From contig JADJPW010000002.1 in the NCBI GenBank assembly GCA_016713035.1, positions 186,001 through 250,000 of the forward strand: DNA of 64,000 nt, written 5' to 3'. This document shows positions 55,083 to 62,900 of this stretch, one piece after another. The first letter of the stretch is position 1. Each line of letters opens with the position of its first letter. Source of the DNA: Verrucomicrobiaceae bacterium (GTDB lineage Bacteria; Verrucomicrobiota; Verrucomicrobiia; Verrucomicrobiales; Verrucomicrobiaceae). The notes beneath the pieces were generated by a model. It was not told where the DNA came from. It saw only the letters and a list, made by a program, of their open reading frames with translations, and made no database searches. A program made the position numbers and the translations under genes.

Positions 55083-55730
55083 ATGAAATCGAGACTTGTA
55101 GCTCTAATCCTAGCAACTGGCATTACTGCCTCTGTGCATGCAGCAACAATTACAGTTACCAACGTTGGTAGCGATGCACCTCACACCAATGGCATTTCGG
55201 ATAGCACTGGTACTTTACTCAATAATACCTTTGTAGCGTTAGGATACTTCACAGGTCTAACTGACGCGGACTTAATGGCCATGAGTCCAAGCACGTTTTC
55301 GGCAATTATTGGTAGCACGGCTTTCGCGCAGCTTGGTTCTCAGATTACTTGGGTCGCACCTGGTGCGTATCAAGGTGTGGCTGGAGCAGCTACGCCTGCG
55401 CTTAGTCCCTTTGTTGGCAAAAGTGCGTATACTTTAATTGGCAATGCTGCCACCTTAAGTGCTTCAACTGAACTTCTAATTGCAAAGCATAGTTTTACAA
55501 TACCGGAAGATCCAAATACTTCCGCGGATGCAATTTTAGACCTGTCGGGAGGAGGGGGGAATGGAACGATTCTTTGGGGAAACACTGGATCCTTCTCCTT
55601 TGACTTTGGATCTGGGGCGCAACCTTCATACAGTACTCTCTCCGCTGCGTCAGCAGCTCCAGAGCCTTCACGGATTATTTTCGCCGCTTCGGGTCTGTTT
55701 GGCTGCCTGCTTCGTCGCCGTCGCAATTAG
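55083..55730 (+). CDS. PEP-CTERM-type surface protein
   Basis: 215 aa from ATG 55083 (an in-frame ATG at 55056 adds nine residues without a signal-like core). Signal peptide KSRLVALILATGITASVHAA; the mature part is Ser/Thr/Gly-rich (ITVTNVGSDAPHTNGISDST, FVALGYFTGLTDADLMAMSP). The C terminus is a PEP-CTERM signal: APEPSRIIFAASGLFGCLLR plus RRRN, the same short form as in the giant gene. It should be cut and anchored by an exosortase, which is not in this window. It is coupled to the TIGR02597-type gene upstream. Confidence 0.85.
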   Translation: MKSRLVALILATGITASVHAATITVTNVGSDAPHTNGISDSTGTLLNNTFVALGYFTGLTDADLMAMSPSTFSAIIGSTAFAQLGSQITWVAPGAYQGVAGAATPALSPFVGKSAYTLIGNAATLSASTELLIAKHSFTIPEDPNTSADAILDLSGGGGNGTILWGNTGSFSFDFGSGAQPSYSTLSAASAAPEPSRIIFAASGLFGCLLRRRRN

Positions 55731-55936
55731 CCGATGGGGCAACTGCCGAGTAAGCCTCAGGATTTTATTGTTGGGCTTTGGCAACGCCTTGCTAACCGCT
55801 TATCTTTGGGTCTTTGCGCTATCCCAATGTGTGCTTCGAGGTCAGCTCGTCTAGCCTGGAAAATATCAGGTGCCTAGCCGAGATCGTCTTGTGAAAGTGT
55901 GGTTAACTCTATTTCGGCTATGACTGAGCCAAGGAG

Positions 55937-56347
55937 ATGAACAAGGAAAAGAGACGTCTGCGCACTTGGGCGGTCTTGCCACGGCAAGGGAGTGAGCACG
56001 TGCCAGTGTGGTGGAGTGTCTTGGCCATCGTCACACTGGCGTTTCTGACACTCTGGGTGTTCAGCGAGACGGAGGTGGGGCGGCACCGCCAGCTCATGCA
56101 GCGTTATCTTCAGCGCCTGGACATCAATCAGGCCACGCAGCAGCAGATCGTGGCGCTGCCTGGAATCGGCCCCGTTTTGGCAAAAGCGATCCTGAAAAAA
56201 CGTCCGTTTCATCGCGTGGAAGACCTCGCGGAAGTGAAGGGAATCGGTTCCCATTTGCTGGAGCGCCTTGAGCCCCTCATCCGCGCAGAGGCGCTGCCCA
56301 CGCGCTTCCGCTTCGGCAAGCCAGTCTTCCCACCTTCAGAACGATGA
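55937..56347 (+). CDS. helix-hairpin-helix protein, ComEA-like, with one membrane segment
   Basis: 136 aa. A good ribosome-binding site (AAGGAG) precedes the ATG. One transmembrane segment (VWWSVLAIVTLAFLTLWVF) is followed by the HhH region LDINQATQQQIVALPGIGPV, LAKAILKKRPFHRVEDLAEV and KGIGSHLLERLEPLI, the ComEA-type DNA-binding domain. ComEA captures double-stranded DNA during natural transformation, but single-TM HhH proteins are common and other roles are possible. It is not in a visible com operon. Confidence 0.85.
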   Translation: MNKEKRRLRTWAVLPRQGSEHVPVWWSVLAIVTLAFLTLWVFSETEVGRHRQLMQRYLQRLDINQATQQQIVALPGIGPVLAKAILKKRPFHRVEDLAEVKGIGSHLLERLEPLIRAEALPTRFRFGKPVFPPSER

Positions 56348-57052
56348 AGTAGAGCTCTACGAATGTAATAGGGGAGTGGACCTGGACGCTTTCAAAAAGT
56401 TAGTGAGCACCTATTGGAATGACGGTGGATGATCATTCAAGCCAGTTGCAAAACCCTCTGAATCTCTGTGCTTCTCCGTGTGCTCTGTGGTAAATCCCCC
56501 CAGGCCTACCACAGAGGGCACCGAGAAACACAGAGAAGCCCATCAGATTATGTTTCGCTTCATCATGATTTGTGAATTCATGAGAAGAAGATGGGGAATC
56601 TAAACTGCTTATATGACGCTCATTTAACGCTGATTTTTGGTTTGGGATTAGCGTCGGGTCAGCGTCGAATTAGCGGTTAAAAAATCACAAAACCTCACGA
56701 CGCGAAGTATCCCAATGGAGATCGCCCCTGGCCTACCACAGAGGGCACCGAGAAACACAGAGGTTTCGGAATTGGCTCACTCGATGGTTGATTTTCGGGG
56801 ACCAAACCGGCTGCTGCGGAGGACAAAACACCTCAACAATCAGCAATCGTTTGTTCTTCAACCCTCAATCAATCCGCGCCGCGCTGGCTTTTCCGCCCAC
56901 GGCAAATCCTGTGATCGATTGAATGGGCTCCAGGTTCAGTCCGCCCTTTCATTTGTAAGCTCTGGGTCAGCGGCACTTAAATCCTTGTTTCTTGCGTATG
57001 CCCTGAATCATGCCAAGAAGCATGTAAAGATAGCGTTTAACACGGCCCACGA
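56348..57052. other. 705-bp gap containing a dispersed palindromic repeat
   Basis: Arms 56463-56492 and 56507-56536 form an inverted repeat with few mismatches (core TACCACAGAGGGCACCGAGA and its complement). A third direct copy of one arm lies at 56734-56762. The rest includes weak, overlapping frames with no support. The last 100 bp are less GC-rich and hold the likely promoter of the HtrA-like gene. Confidence 0.6.
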
Positions 57053-58573
57053 ATGAAACTACTCCATCTCGCCCAAGTCCTGCTTTTTTCTGCGACGCTT
57101 CTGCCCACCGGCATCCTGCAGGCACAGGACGAGGAGCCCGTGAAACTACCTGTCGGGGAACCTGTCGTAGCCGCGCAGGCCCCCAATGAATGGGCGGGCA
57201 TCGTCAATATCGAGGTCTCCTTCCTCTTCCCAGATTACCGCGAGCCCTGGAACGCAGGCCAGCCCTCCTCCGGCACGGGGACGGGCTTCCTCATCGGCAA
57301 AAACCGTTTCCTCACCAATGCCCATGTCGTCAGCAATGGCACCCGCATCATCATCCGCACGAGCGATGATCCGAAGCCTCACCCGGCCCGCATCGTCCAC
57401 ATCGCCCATGATTGCGACCTCGCCCTCATCGAGGCGGAAGACGGCACGCCCTTTGAAAAGCTCCAGCCCATGACCTTCGGCGGTATCCCGCGCCTGAATA
57501 CAGAAGTCATCGCCGTCGGCTACCCCATCGGTGGAGACCGTATGTCCGTCACTCGTGGCGTCGTCTCCCGCATCGACTTCCGCCCATACAGCCACACCGG
57601 GGTGGACTCCCACCTTTCGATCCAGGTGGATGCCGCCATCAATCCGGGGAACTCGGGCGGCCCGGTGGTGCAAAATGGAAAGGTCGTCGGCGTCGCCTTC
57701 CAGGGCCTCACAGGCCGCACCGCACAAAATGTCGGCTACATGATCCCGGTGCCCGTCATCCGCCGCTTCCTCAAAGACATCGAAGACGGCCACTACGATC
57801 ACTACGTGGACCTCGCCGTCAGCGATTTCGCCATCCAAAATGCTGCCCAGCGCCACGCCCTGGGGCTGGCAGATGACGGGATCGGCGTGATGATCGGTGA
57901 CTCTGAGCCGCAGGGCAGTCTGGGCGAGATCCTCCGCCCAGGGGACGTCCTGCTCGCCATCGACGGCAATCCCGTCCTCAACAACGGTCTCGTCCGTATC
58001 GAAGGCGACCTCGTGAACATGAACGAGATCGCCGAGCGCAAATACGCAGGCGACACCATCGAGATCAGCTACATGCGTGAAGGCAAAAAACAAAGCGCCA
58101 GCACCAAGCTCAAGCGCTTCGACCCCTACGTGAAGCTGGGCTCCCAGTACAATCAGCGCCCGCGCTACGTCGTCTATGCCGGCCTCGTCTTTCAGCCGCT
58201 CGATCGCAATCTCGTCGATGCACACCAGATCCGCGACTCCTCCGTGAACTACATCTTTGAGCGCTACCTCACGGACAAGCTCTACGTCCAGCGCCCAGAC
58301 CCCGTCGTCCTCACCAGCATCCTCCCCGATGAAGTAAATACCTGGATCGCCCCCTACGCACCCGGCATCGTCGAAGAGATCAACGGCATGCCCATCAAAA
58401 CCCTCGCCGATGTGCAGACCGCACTCTCCAAGAAAGACAAGCCCTTCATCGAGATCCGACTGCATGAGAAAAGCCGTCCGCTCATCCTGAAGCGAGTCTT
58501 CGCTGAGAGTGCCCATCCACGCATCATGCAGACCTACAACATCCAGGAAGACCACTTCCTAGGCAAAGAATAG
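57053..58573 (+). CDS. HtrA/Deg-type serine protease
   Basis: 506 aa. Signal peptide LLHLAQVLLFSATLLPTGIL; protease domain with the full catalytic triad: His in FLTNAHVVSNGT (about residue 91), Asp in HDCDLALIEAE (about 124) and Ser in INPGNSGGPVVQNG (about 202). Two C-terminal regions with a PDZ-like pattern follow (GIGVMIGDSEPQGSLGEILR, GDVLLAIDGNPVLNNGL; later SVNYIFERYLTDKLYV). The layout resembles the plant Deg9/bacterial DegP group: periplasmic quality-control protease. A catalytically dead paralogue follows after 49 bp on the same strand, so the two probably work as a pair. Confidence 0.92.
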   Translation: MKLLHLAQVLLFSATLLPTGILQAQDEEPVKLPVGEPVVAAQAPNEWAGIVNIEVSFLFPDYREPWNAGQPSSGTGTGFLIGKNRFLTNAHVVSNGTRIIIRTSDDPKPHPARIVHIAHDCDLALIEAEDGTPFEKLQPMTFGGIPRLNTEVIAVGYPIGGDRMSVTRGVVSRIDFRPYSHTGVDSHLSIQVDAAINPGNSGGPVVQNGKVVGVAFQGLTGRTAQNVGYMIPVPVIRRFLKDIEDGHYDHYVDLAVSDFAIQNAAQRHALGLADDGIGVMIGDSEPQGSLGEILRPGDVLLAIDGNPVLNNGLVRIEGDLVNMNEIAERKYAGDTIEISYMREGKKQSASTKLKRFDPYVKLGSQYNQRPRYVVYAGLVFQPLDRNLVDAHQIRDSSVNYIFERYLTDKLYVQRPDPVVLTSILPDEVNTWIAPYAPGIVEEINGMPIKTLADVQTALSKKDKPFIEIRLHEKSRPLILKRVFAESAHPRIMQTYNIQEDHFLGKE

Positions 58574-58622
58574 TCCACGCATCCATCTGTCTGCCCACTT
58601 TTCAAAAAACTGATTCACGCCC

Positions 58623-60176
58623 ATGCAGCGCATCCTCACCCTCGGCATCCTTTTGGCCGCTCTCACCCATTCCGCTGCACAGACGCCGGAGTCCGGCAGC
58701 AAAAAGGCACCCGCAGCAGCCCCCGCCCCCGTCGTGGCTGCACGGCCCGCCGCACCATCTCAGCCACGCTCACTGCTGAAGGTCAATGTCACCTCCCAGC
58801 CCTACGACCTCCACTTGCCCTGGCAAAAGCAGTCTCCCGTGAACAGCCGTGGCCTCGGCGTCGTGCTACAGGGGAACCGCGTCCTCGTCACAGCCCAGCT
58901 CGTCGCTGATGCCACCTACATCGAGCTCGAGCTCCCCGAGAGCGGCCAAAAAGCCCCTGCGAAAGTCCTCGCCGTCGATTACGAGGCCAATCTCGCCCTC
59001 ATTGAGGCCGTCATGGATGAAGCCAAGGCAAAAACCTTCTTCGCCACGCTGCGCCCCATGGCCATCGATGCCACCGCACGCATCGGTGACACCCTAGCCG
59101 TCTGGCAAACGGGCCGCGTAGGCGACCTCATCGAGACACCCCTGCGCATCAGCAAAGTGCTCGTCCGCCGCTACAATGTCGAAGGCTCCAGCTTCCTCGT
59201 TTACGAGGCCACCGGCATCATCCGCAGCGAGGCCAATAGCTTCACCCTCCCTCTCATCAAAGACGGCAAGCTCGCAGGCCTACTCCTCACCTACGACTCG
59301 AAAAACCAGGTCACCACCATCCTCCCTGGGCCCATCATCCAGCACTTCCTCAAAGACTACGCCGATGGTGAATACCAGGGCTTTCCTGGACTCGGCATGG
59401 AACTGCAGTTCACCCTCGATGAGCAGTTGCGTGAGTTCATCGGCCTCGCTCCAGAGTCACCAGGCGTCCTCATCACCGGCGTCGTCAAAGGTGGCTCTGC
59501 CGAGCGTGCCGGGCTCAAAAAAGACGACATCCTCCTCGCCATCAATGGCCAAAACATCGACGCACGCGGCGACTACCGTGACCCCGTCTATGGCCCACTC
59601 AGTGCCAGTCACCTCGTGCGTGGCCGTGGCTACATCGGGGATCAGTTCGAGCTCCAGGTCATCCGTGCAGGCAAGCCCCTCACCCTCAGCGGCAAGCTGG
59701 CCCGCAAAGCAGCAGACGACTACCTCGTGCCCCCGTACCGCTTTGACAAAGGCCCACGCTACGTCCTGATGGGCGGCTTGCTCTTTCAGGAGCTCTCACG
59801 CCCCTATCTCGACGCCTTCGGTGGCCAGGAGGAAAATCCCTCCCTCCTCCGTCTCGACCACATCGCCCGTCATCCAGACGAATTGGAGGGGGCAGGCCGC
59901 AAAAAGCTGGTCTTCCTCTCCCTCGTCCTCCCCACGCCCAGCGTGCAGGGCTATGACCAACTCGGCGGCATCGTCGTCAATAAAGTGAACGGCAAAGTCA
60001 TCGCCGATCTCAACGACCTCTCTGCCGCCTTCAAAGCCATCCAAGGCCCCACCCACATCATCGAGCTCGATGATTACCCCCACTTCCTCCATCTCGATGC
60101 CCAAGCCGTCGAGCGTGATAACCAGAGCCTCCGTGGTGGCATGTACCGCATCCCCAGCCTCCAGCGGCTGGAGTAG
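58623..60176 (+). CDS. HtrA-like pseudoprotease with PDZ domain
   Basis: 517 aa, paralogue of the preceding gene. Signal peptide ILTLGILLAALTHSAAQ, an Ala/Pro linker, then the trypsin-like domain with all triad positions changed: the His motif reads LVTAQLVADATY (Q in place of H), the Asp motif YEANLALIEAVM (N in place of D) and the Ser region GIIRSEANSFTLPLIKDGKL without GNSGGP. The PDZ domain is intact (GVLITGVVKGGSAERAGLKK, DDILLAINGQNI). Pseudoproteases beside active homologues often act as regulators or scaffolds; here that is inference. The end precedes a palindromic repeat and the transposase remnant. Confidence 0.88.
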   Translation: MQRILTLGILLAALTHSAAQTPESGSKKAPAAAPAPVVAARPAAPSQPRSLLKVNVTSQPYDLHLPWQKQSPVNSRGLGVVLQGNRVLVTAQLVADATYIELELPESGQKAPAKVLAVDYEANLALIEAVMDEAKAKTFFATLRPMAIDATARIGDTLAVWQTGRVGDLIETPLRISKVLVRRYNVEGSSFLVYEATGIIRSEANSFTLPLIKDGKLAGLLLTYDSKNQVTTILPGPIIQHFLKDYADGEYQGFPGLGMELQFTLDEQLREFIGLAPESPGVLITGVVKGGSAERAGLKKDDILLAINGQNIDARGDYRDPVYGPLSASHLVRGRGYIGDQFELQVIRAGKPLTLSGKLARKAADDYLVPPYRFDKGPRYVLMGGLLFQELSRPYLDAFGGQEENPSLLRLDHIARHPDELEGAGRKKLVFLSLVLPTPSVQGYDQLGGIVVNKVNGKVIADLNDLSAAFKAIQGPTHIIELDDYPHFLHLDAQAVERDNQSLRGGMYRIPSLQRLE

Positions 60177-60193
60177 GACTTGGGCTGAAAGGC

Positions 60194-60268
60194 TTTCCCA
60201 ACAGATTCAGGGAGGCCAGCAGATTGGCTTCAGAAGGAATCCGCTGGCCTCCTTGAATCTGTTGGAAA
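60194..60268. repeat. palindromic element (family shared with 10023-10097)
   Basis: Arms 60194-60220 and 60243-60268 are near-perfect inverses; the core CAACAGATTCAGGGAGGCCA and its complement differ at one base plus a single-base gap. The 22-base centre is AGATTGGCTTCAGAAGGAATCC. The same right half occurs inside giant gene 3 at 10082-10097, showing that the element is dispersed. As a hairpin it may also terminate the pseudoprotease transcript 18 bp upstream. Confidence 0.75.
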
Positions 60269-60344
60269 TCAAAGATCACGATGCTGCATGGTCTATGCCG
60301 ATCACCAATGACGCAGACCCCATTCACCCGCTCCACTGCCCGTA

Positions 60345-60497
60345 CTACCTGCGGTTTGGCTTCAGGTCGTTTTCGATCTCGCGGCGGTCTTCGCGATTTC
60401 GGGCTTTGATCTTGTGATCACGCTTAAAGACGCGTTCCACCGTCATTTGGCGCATTTTGCGTTTGCGGCGTAGATCGGCGATTTCTTCATCCAGCAT
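60345..60497 (-). CDS. possible small, highly charged protein downstream of the RAYT remnant
   Basis: A 50-codon frame: it begins MLDEEIADLRRKRKMRQMTV and ends IENDLKPNRR. It is strongly basic/acidic with a helical heptad pattern and starts 22 bp past the end of the transposase remnant on the same strand. The length and composition could be a true small protein or chance. No ribosome-binding site is obvious. Comparison with other Verrucomicrobia would decide. Confidence 0.35.
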   Translation of the reverse strand: MLDEEIADLRRKRKMRQMTVERVFKRDHKIKARNREDRREIENDLKPNRR

Positions 60498-60518
60498 CAA
60501 AAATCGATTGAGTCCCCG

Positions 60519-60965
60519 CTACCACAAAAACCGCTCCTCATACGCCACCATGCCGCGTTTCAGCATAGCCACGTATTCGTCCTGGAATGTCTTCATGCGG
60601 TGATGCTCCTCCTGGTTGAAAACATACGCCCGCACCGCCTCCAGATCCGGTGCCGCGAAAGTGAAGGCACCGTAGCCCTCCTGCCACGCGAAGCCCGCCA
60701 GCCGCAGTTCCTCGTGAATCCAGCGTGAGGACTCGCTCTTCACCTACCGCATCACATCCGCCAGACAATGTGTCGCCCGTAGGCCAGCAGCGATGTGGAG
60801 GTGATCGCCTGTGCCGCCCACGGCATGCGCCACGCCGTCCATGCTTCGGATGATGCCGCCGATGGATGCGTGAACGCGTTGCCGATGCGTCGGTGAGAGC
60901 CAGGGTTCCCGGTTTTTCGTGCTGAACACGAGATGGTAATGCAACGAGAGATGCGTCGAGGCCAT
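60519..60965 (-). pseudogene. REP-associated tyrosine transposase (RAYT, Y1/IS200-like) cut by an in-frame TAG
   Basis: The ATG at 60965 opens MASTHLSLHYHLVFSTKNRE, then GIIRSMDGVAHAVGGTGDHL-HIAAGL, which holds the HUH pair H-L-H of Y1 transposases, then LADVMR, a TAG at 60744-60746, and in the same frame VKSESSRWIHEELRLAGFAW followed by Q-E-G-Y-G-A-F-T. The Tyr of that last motif is the likely nucleophile. Family members normally continue directly through this point (VMREVKSESSRW), so a single GAG-to-TAG change explains the break. RAYTs mobilise REP palindromes, and three palindromes lie just upstream (61015-61100). Without suppression the gene is inactive. Confidence 0.82.
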
Positions 60966-61014
60966 GCGGGAGGATTTCAGATGGATGTAAGATGGCAATC
61001 GCGAATTCGGTGCC

Positions 61015-61100
61015 CGTGCCGGAGGCACGCCAGAAATGAGCCGGTGGTGAAACCACCGGACAACGCCCACGAAACACGAAACGCGCCCTGGAAGGGCGCG
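61015..61100. repeat. cluster of three REP-like palindromes next to the RAYT remnant
   Basis: Three hairpins in a row: CGTGCC-GGA-GGCACG (61015-61029), CCGGTGGTGAAACCACCGG (61041-61059) and CGCGCCCT-GGA-AGGGCGCG (61082-61100). They lie within 140 bp of the transposase start. REP/RAYT pairs are normally found in this neighbouring arrangement, so these are the likely native substrates of the element. Confidence 0.78.
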
Positions 61101-61151
61101 AGAAGGGCACGCGCGGGTCTGGCAGGCAACAAGCATGCCTAGAGTAGTACT

Positions 61152-61710
61152 TCACTTTACTTCGTAGAGCCAGCGGACTTCACCAGAACGTTTTTGTTGA
61201 AATGCATGTTCTGGGGCCGGCTTTTTTTTGGGTTCCACGGTCATGCCTTTCCAGCCGCCACCGTGAAGTTGGAAATAGGGGGAGCTACTTGTGCTGGCTG
61301 GGGTAGCAGGGCGGGCGGCCTTTGGCAATGTGTGGGCCTCTGCCACTAGGGTATTGGTCCCGCGTGGCTCGCTGGCTTTGAGGTCCCAGGTGGCATTGGC
61401 AGGTGGTAGAGTCAGGGTTTGTCCAGCAGCCAGGGTGGTGGCCCGGTCGCCGGGGGCGCGGCCAGATCTCCGTGCGCTGACCTTGGGCGTCTAGGCTGTA
61501 GAGCTTCACCCGGCAGCGCTGGTCACTCTTGAGCGTGATGCTCACTTTTTCGCCTGCTCGGTAGCGGGGCTTGTCGGTGCGTAGGTCGAGCTGGATGTCT
61601 CCGCTGCGCATCTGCGTGCCCGGCAGGGCAGATTGGAGCTGCGAGCCATCGCGGTGAGCACAGGAGGACAGGGTGAGGAGACTTAGGAGGAGGAGAAGAG
61701 GTGTTTTCAT
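61152..61710 (-). pseudogene. DUF4384-like lipoprotein broken by a frameshift
   Basis: ATG 61710: lipoprotein signal MKTPLLLLLSLLTLSSC. The mature part has DIQLDLRTDKPRYRAGEKVS, then ITLKSDQRCRVKLYSLDAQG and QRTEIWP. At about 61455-61462 the frame is lost; the same DNA read one frame over gives RAPGDRATTLAAGQTLTLPP followed by ANATWDLKASEPRGTNTLVA and EAHTLPK, which is how DUF4384 domains continue after the Trp/Pro strand. The second half ends at 61152 (...RSGEVRWLYEVK). A C-run (CGCCCCCGG) at the break is a typical place for an indel or sequencing error. Intact, this would be a roughly 185-aa lipoprotein. Confidence 0.7.
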
Positions 61711-61719
61711 GGGGGGCAG

Positions 61720-62003
61720 TACGTTGTTCACGCTTGAAGGGTTGGTTTGGGTACGTTGTTCACGCTTTAGCGTGTTTAGGGATTGGTTGAGGAGGTGTGG
61801 TGAGGTGGAGCCGGCAGCATGGCTGCTCCAGGGTGAATCGCTGGCAGCGGAAATCTGATTGCACGCTCTGTATACGTTGTTCACGCTTCAGCGTGCGGTT
61901 TGAAATACGTTGTTCACGCTTTAGCGTGCGGTTTGGAAATACGTTGTTCACGCTTTAGCGTGTTCAGGGCACTCTCCAGACACGCTAAAGCGTGAACAAC
62001 GTA
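61720..62003. repeat. palindromic repeat cluster (six copies)
   Basis: Copies of TACGTTGTTCACGCTTTAGC (followed by GTG) start at 61720 (truncated), 61752, 61873, 61906 and 61940; 61981-62003 is an inverted copy. Each contains the internal dyad CACGCT-TT-AGCGTG. The three central copies are spaced 33-34 bp and separated by GCGGTTTGAAA/GCGGTTTGGAAA. The cluster lies in the 406-bp gap upstream of the frameshifted lipoprotein and the first SUMF1 gene. Otherwise I see no gene in this gap. Confidence 0.85.
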
Positions 62004-62116
62004 CGCTGAAAGGTGAAAAGCTGACTTCATGCAATCAAAGAGCAGGCGCGTTCGATTGATGTATTGCCAAGCCAAAGGGCTTTTGGCAGACTCAAGCACG
62101 ATTCACACTCCACCTC

Positions 62117-62878
62117 ATGAAACAGCATCTCTTCACGCTCACCGTTGCTTTGACCGCCGCCTGCTTCTTATCCCAATGCACCATCCCAACCTCAGGTGGC
62201 GGCGGTGCCCCGTCGGCCACGAAGGACGCACCCTTCGTGAACTCGCTGGGCATGAAGTTCGTGCCGGTGCCAGGGACGGATATATTGATGTGCACCACCG
62301 AGACGACCGTGGCGCAGTATCAGGCGGCTGGACTGGGCTATCAGGCTCCGAAGTTTCCTCAAGGCAGCAACCACCCAGCAGTGAATGTGTCATGGAACGA
62401 CGCGAAGACTTGGTGCGCTTGGTTGAGCAAGAGGGACGGACGGAAATACCGTCTGCCGACGGATGCGGAGTGGAGCGCAGCGGTGGGCGGCAGCACCTAC
62501 CCCTGGGGCAACTCCTGGCCGCCGCCGAACAACGTTGGAAATTATGCTGGGCAGGAGCTGCGCGGCTCTACGCCGGCGGAGCAGGCGCTTTTGTTCAAAG
62601 GCTACTCGCTGATCGGCGGGTTCAGTGACCGGCACAAATTCACTTCCACGGGGGGGGGCTACCCCGCGAATGGCTACGGCCTGCATGACCTGGGCGGCAA
62701 TGCGTGGGAGTGGTGTGAAGATAGGCACCCTGATTTACAAGGTGAATACCGCGTGATGCGAGGTGGCTCTTGGTACAGTGTAGGTCAGATCAATCTGGCG
62801 TGCTCGGGTCGCTTCGATGTCGGGTCTATTGGGAAATCTATTGGTGGATATGGCTTCCGGTGTGTTGTGGTGAAGTGA
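62117..62878 (+). CDS. SUMF1/FGE-domain lipoprotein, copy 1
   Basis: 253 aa. Lipoprotein signal HLFTLTVALTAACFLSQC (L-S-Q-C lipobox). SUMF1 (formylglycine-generating-enzyme-like) domain: FVNSLGMKFVPVPGTDILMC, HPAVNVSWNDAKTWCAWLSK, YRLPTDAEWSAAVGG, TYPWGN, YGLHDLGGNAWEWCED, then RVMRGGSWYSV and GFRCVVVK. The conserved R-G-G-S-W strand is intact. Many SUMF1 proteins are not FGEs; here no sulfatase is nearby, so a binding or ergothioneine-type activity is equally possible. First of three tandem copies with nearly identical 22-21-bp spacers containing TGAA(G)TGAAAGT. Confidence 0.88.
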   Translation: MKQHLFTLTVALTAACFLSQCTIPTSGGGGAPSATKDAPFVNSLGMKFVPVPGTDILMCTTETTVAQYQAAGLGYQAPKFPQGSNHPAVNVSWNDAKTWCAWLSKRDGRKYRLPTDAEWSAAVGGSTYPWGNSWPPPNNVGNYAGQELRGSTPAEQALLFKGYSLIGGFSDRHKFTSTGGGYPANGYGLHDLGGNAWEWCEDRHPDLQGEYRVMRGGSWYSVGQINLACSGRFDVGSIGKSIGGYGFRCVVVK

Positions 62879-62900
62879 AAGTGAACCCCAATTCTGAATC

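Noticed and set aside
55561..55854. 97-codon frame overlapping the PEP-CTERM gene
   Set aside because: It starts inside a well-supported gene in another frame and has no family similarity; the hydrophobic end could be chance.
56715..57056. 113-codon frame upstream of the HtrA gene
   Set aside because: It begins in a repeat, overlaps the next start by 4 bp and has no coherent composition.
61873..61962. Regularly spaced repeats that could suggest a CRISPR array
   Set aside because: Spacers between copies are nearly identical rather than unique, the repeat has an internal dyad and an inverted copy, and no cas gene is present. It fits a REP-type cluster.
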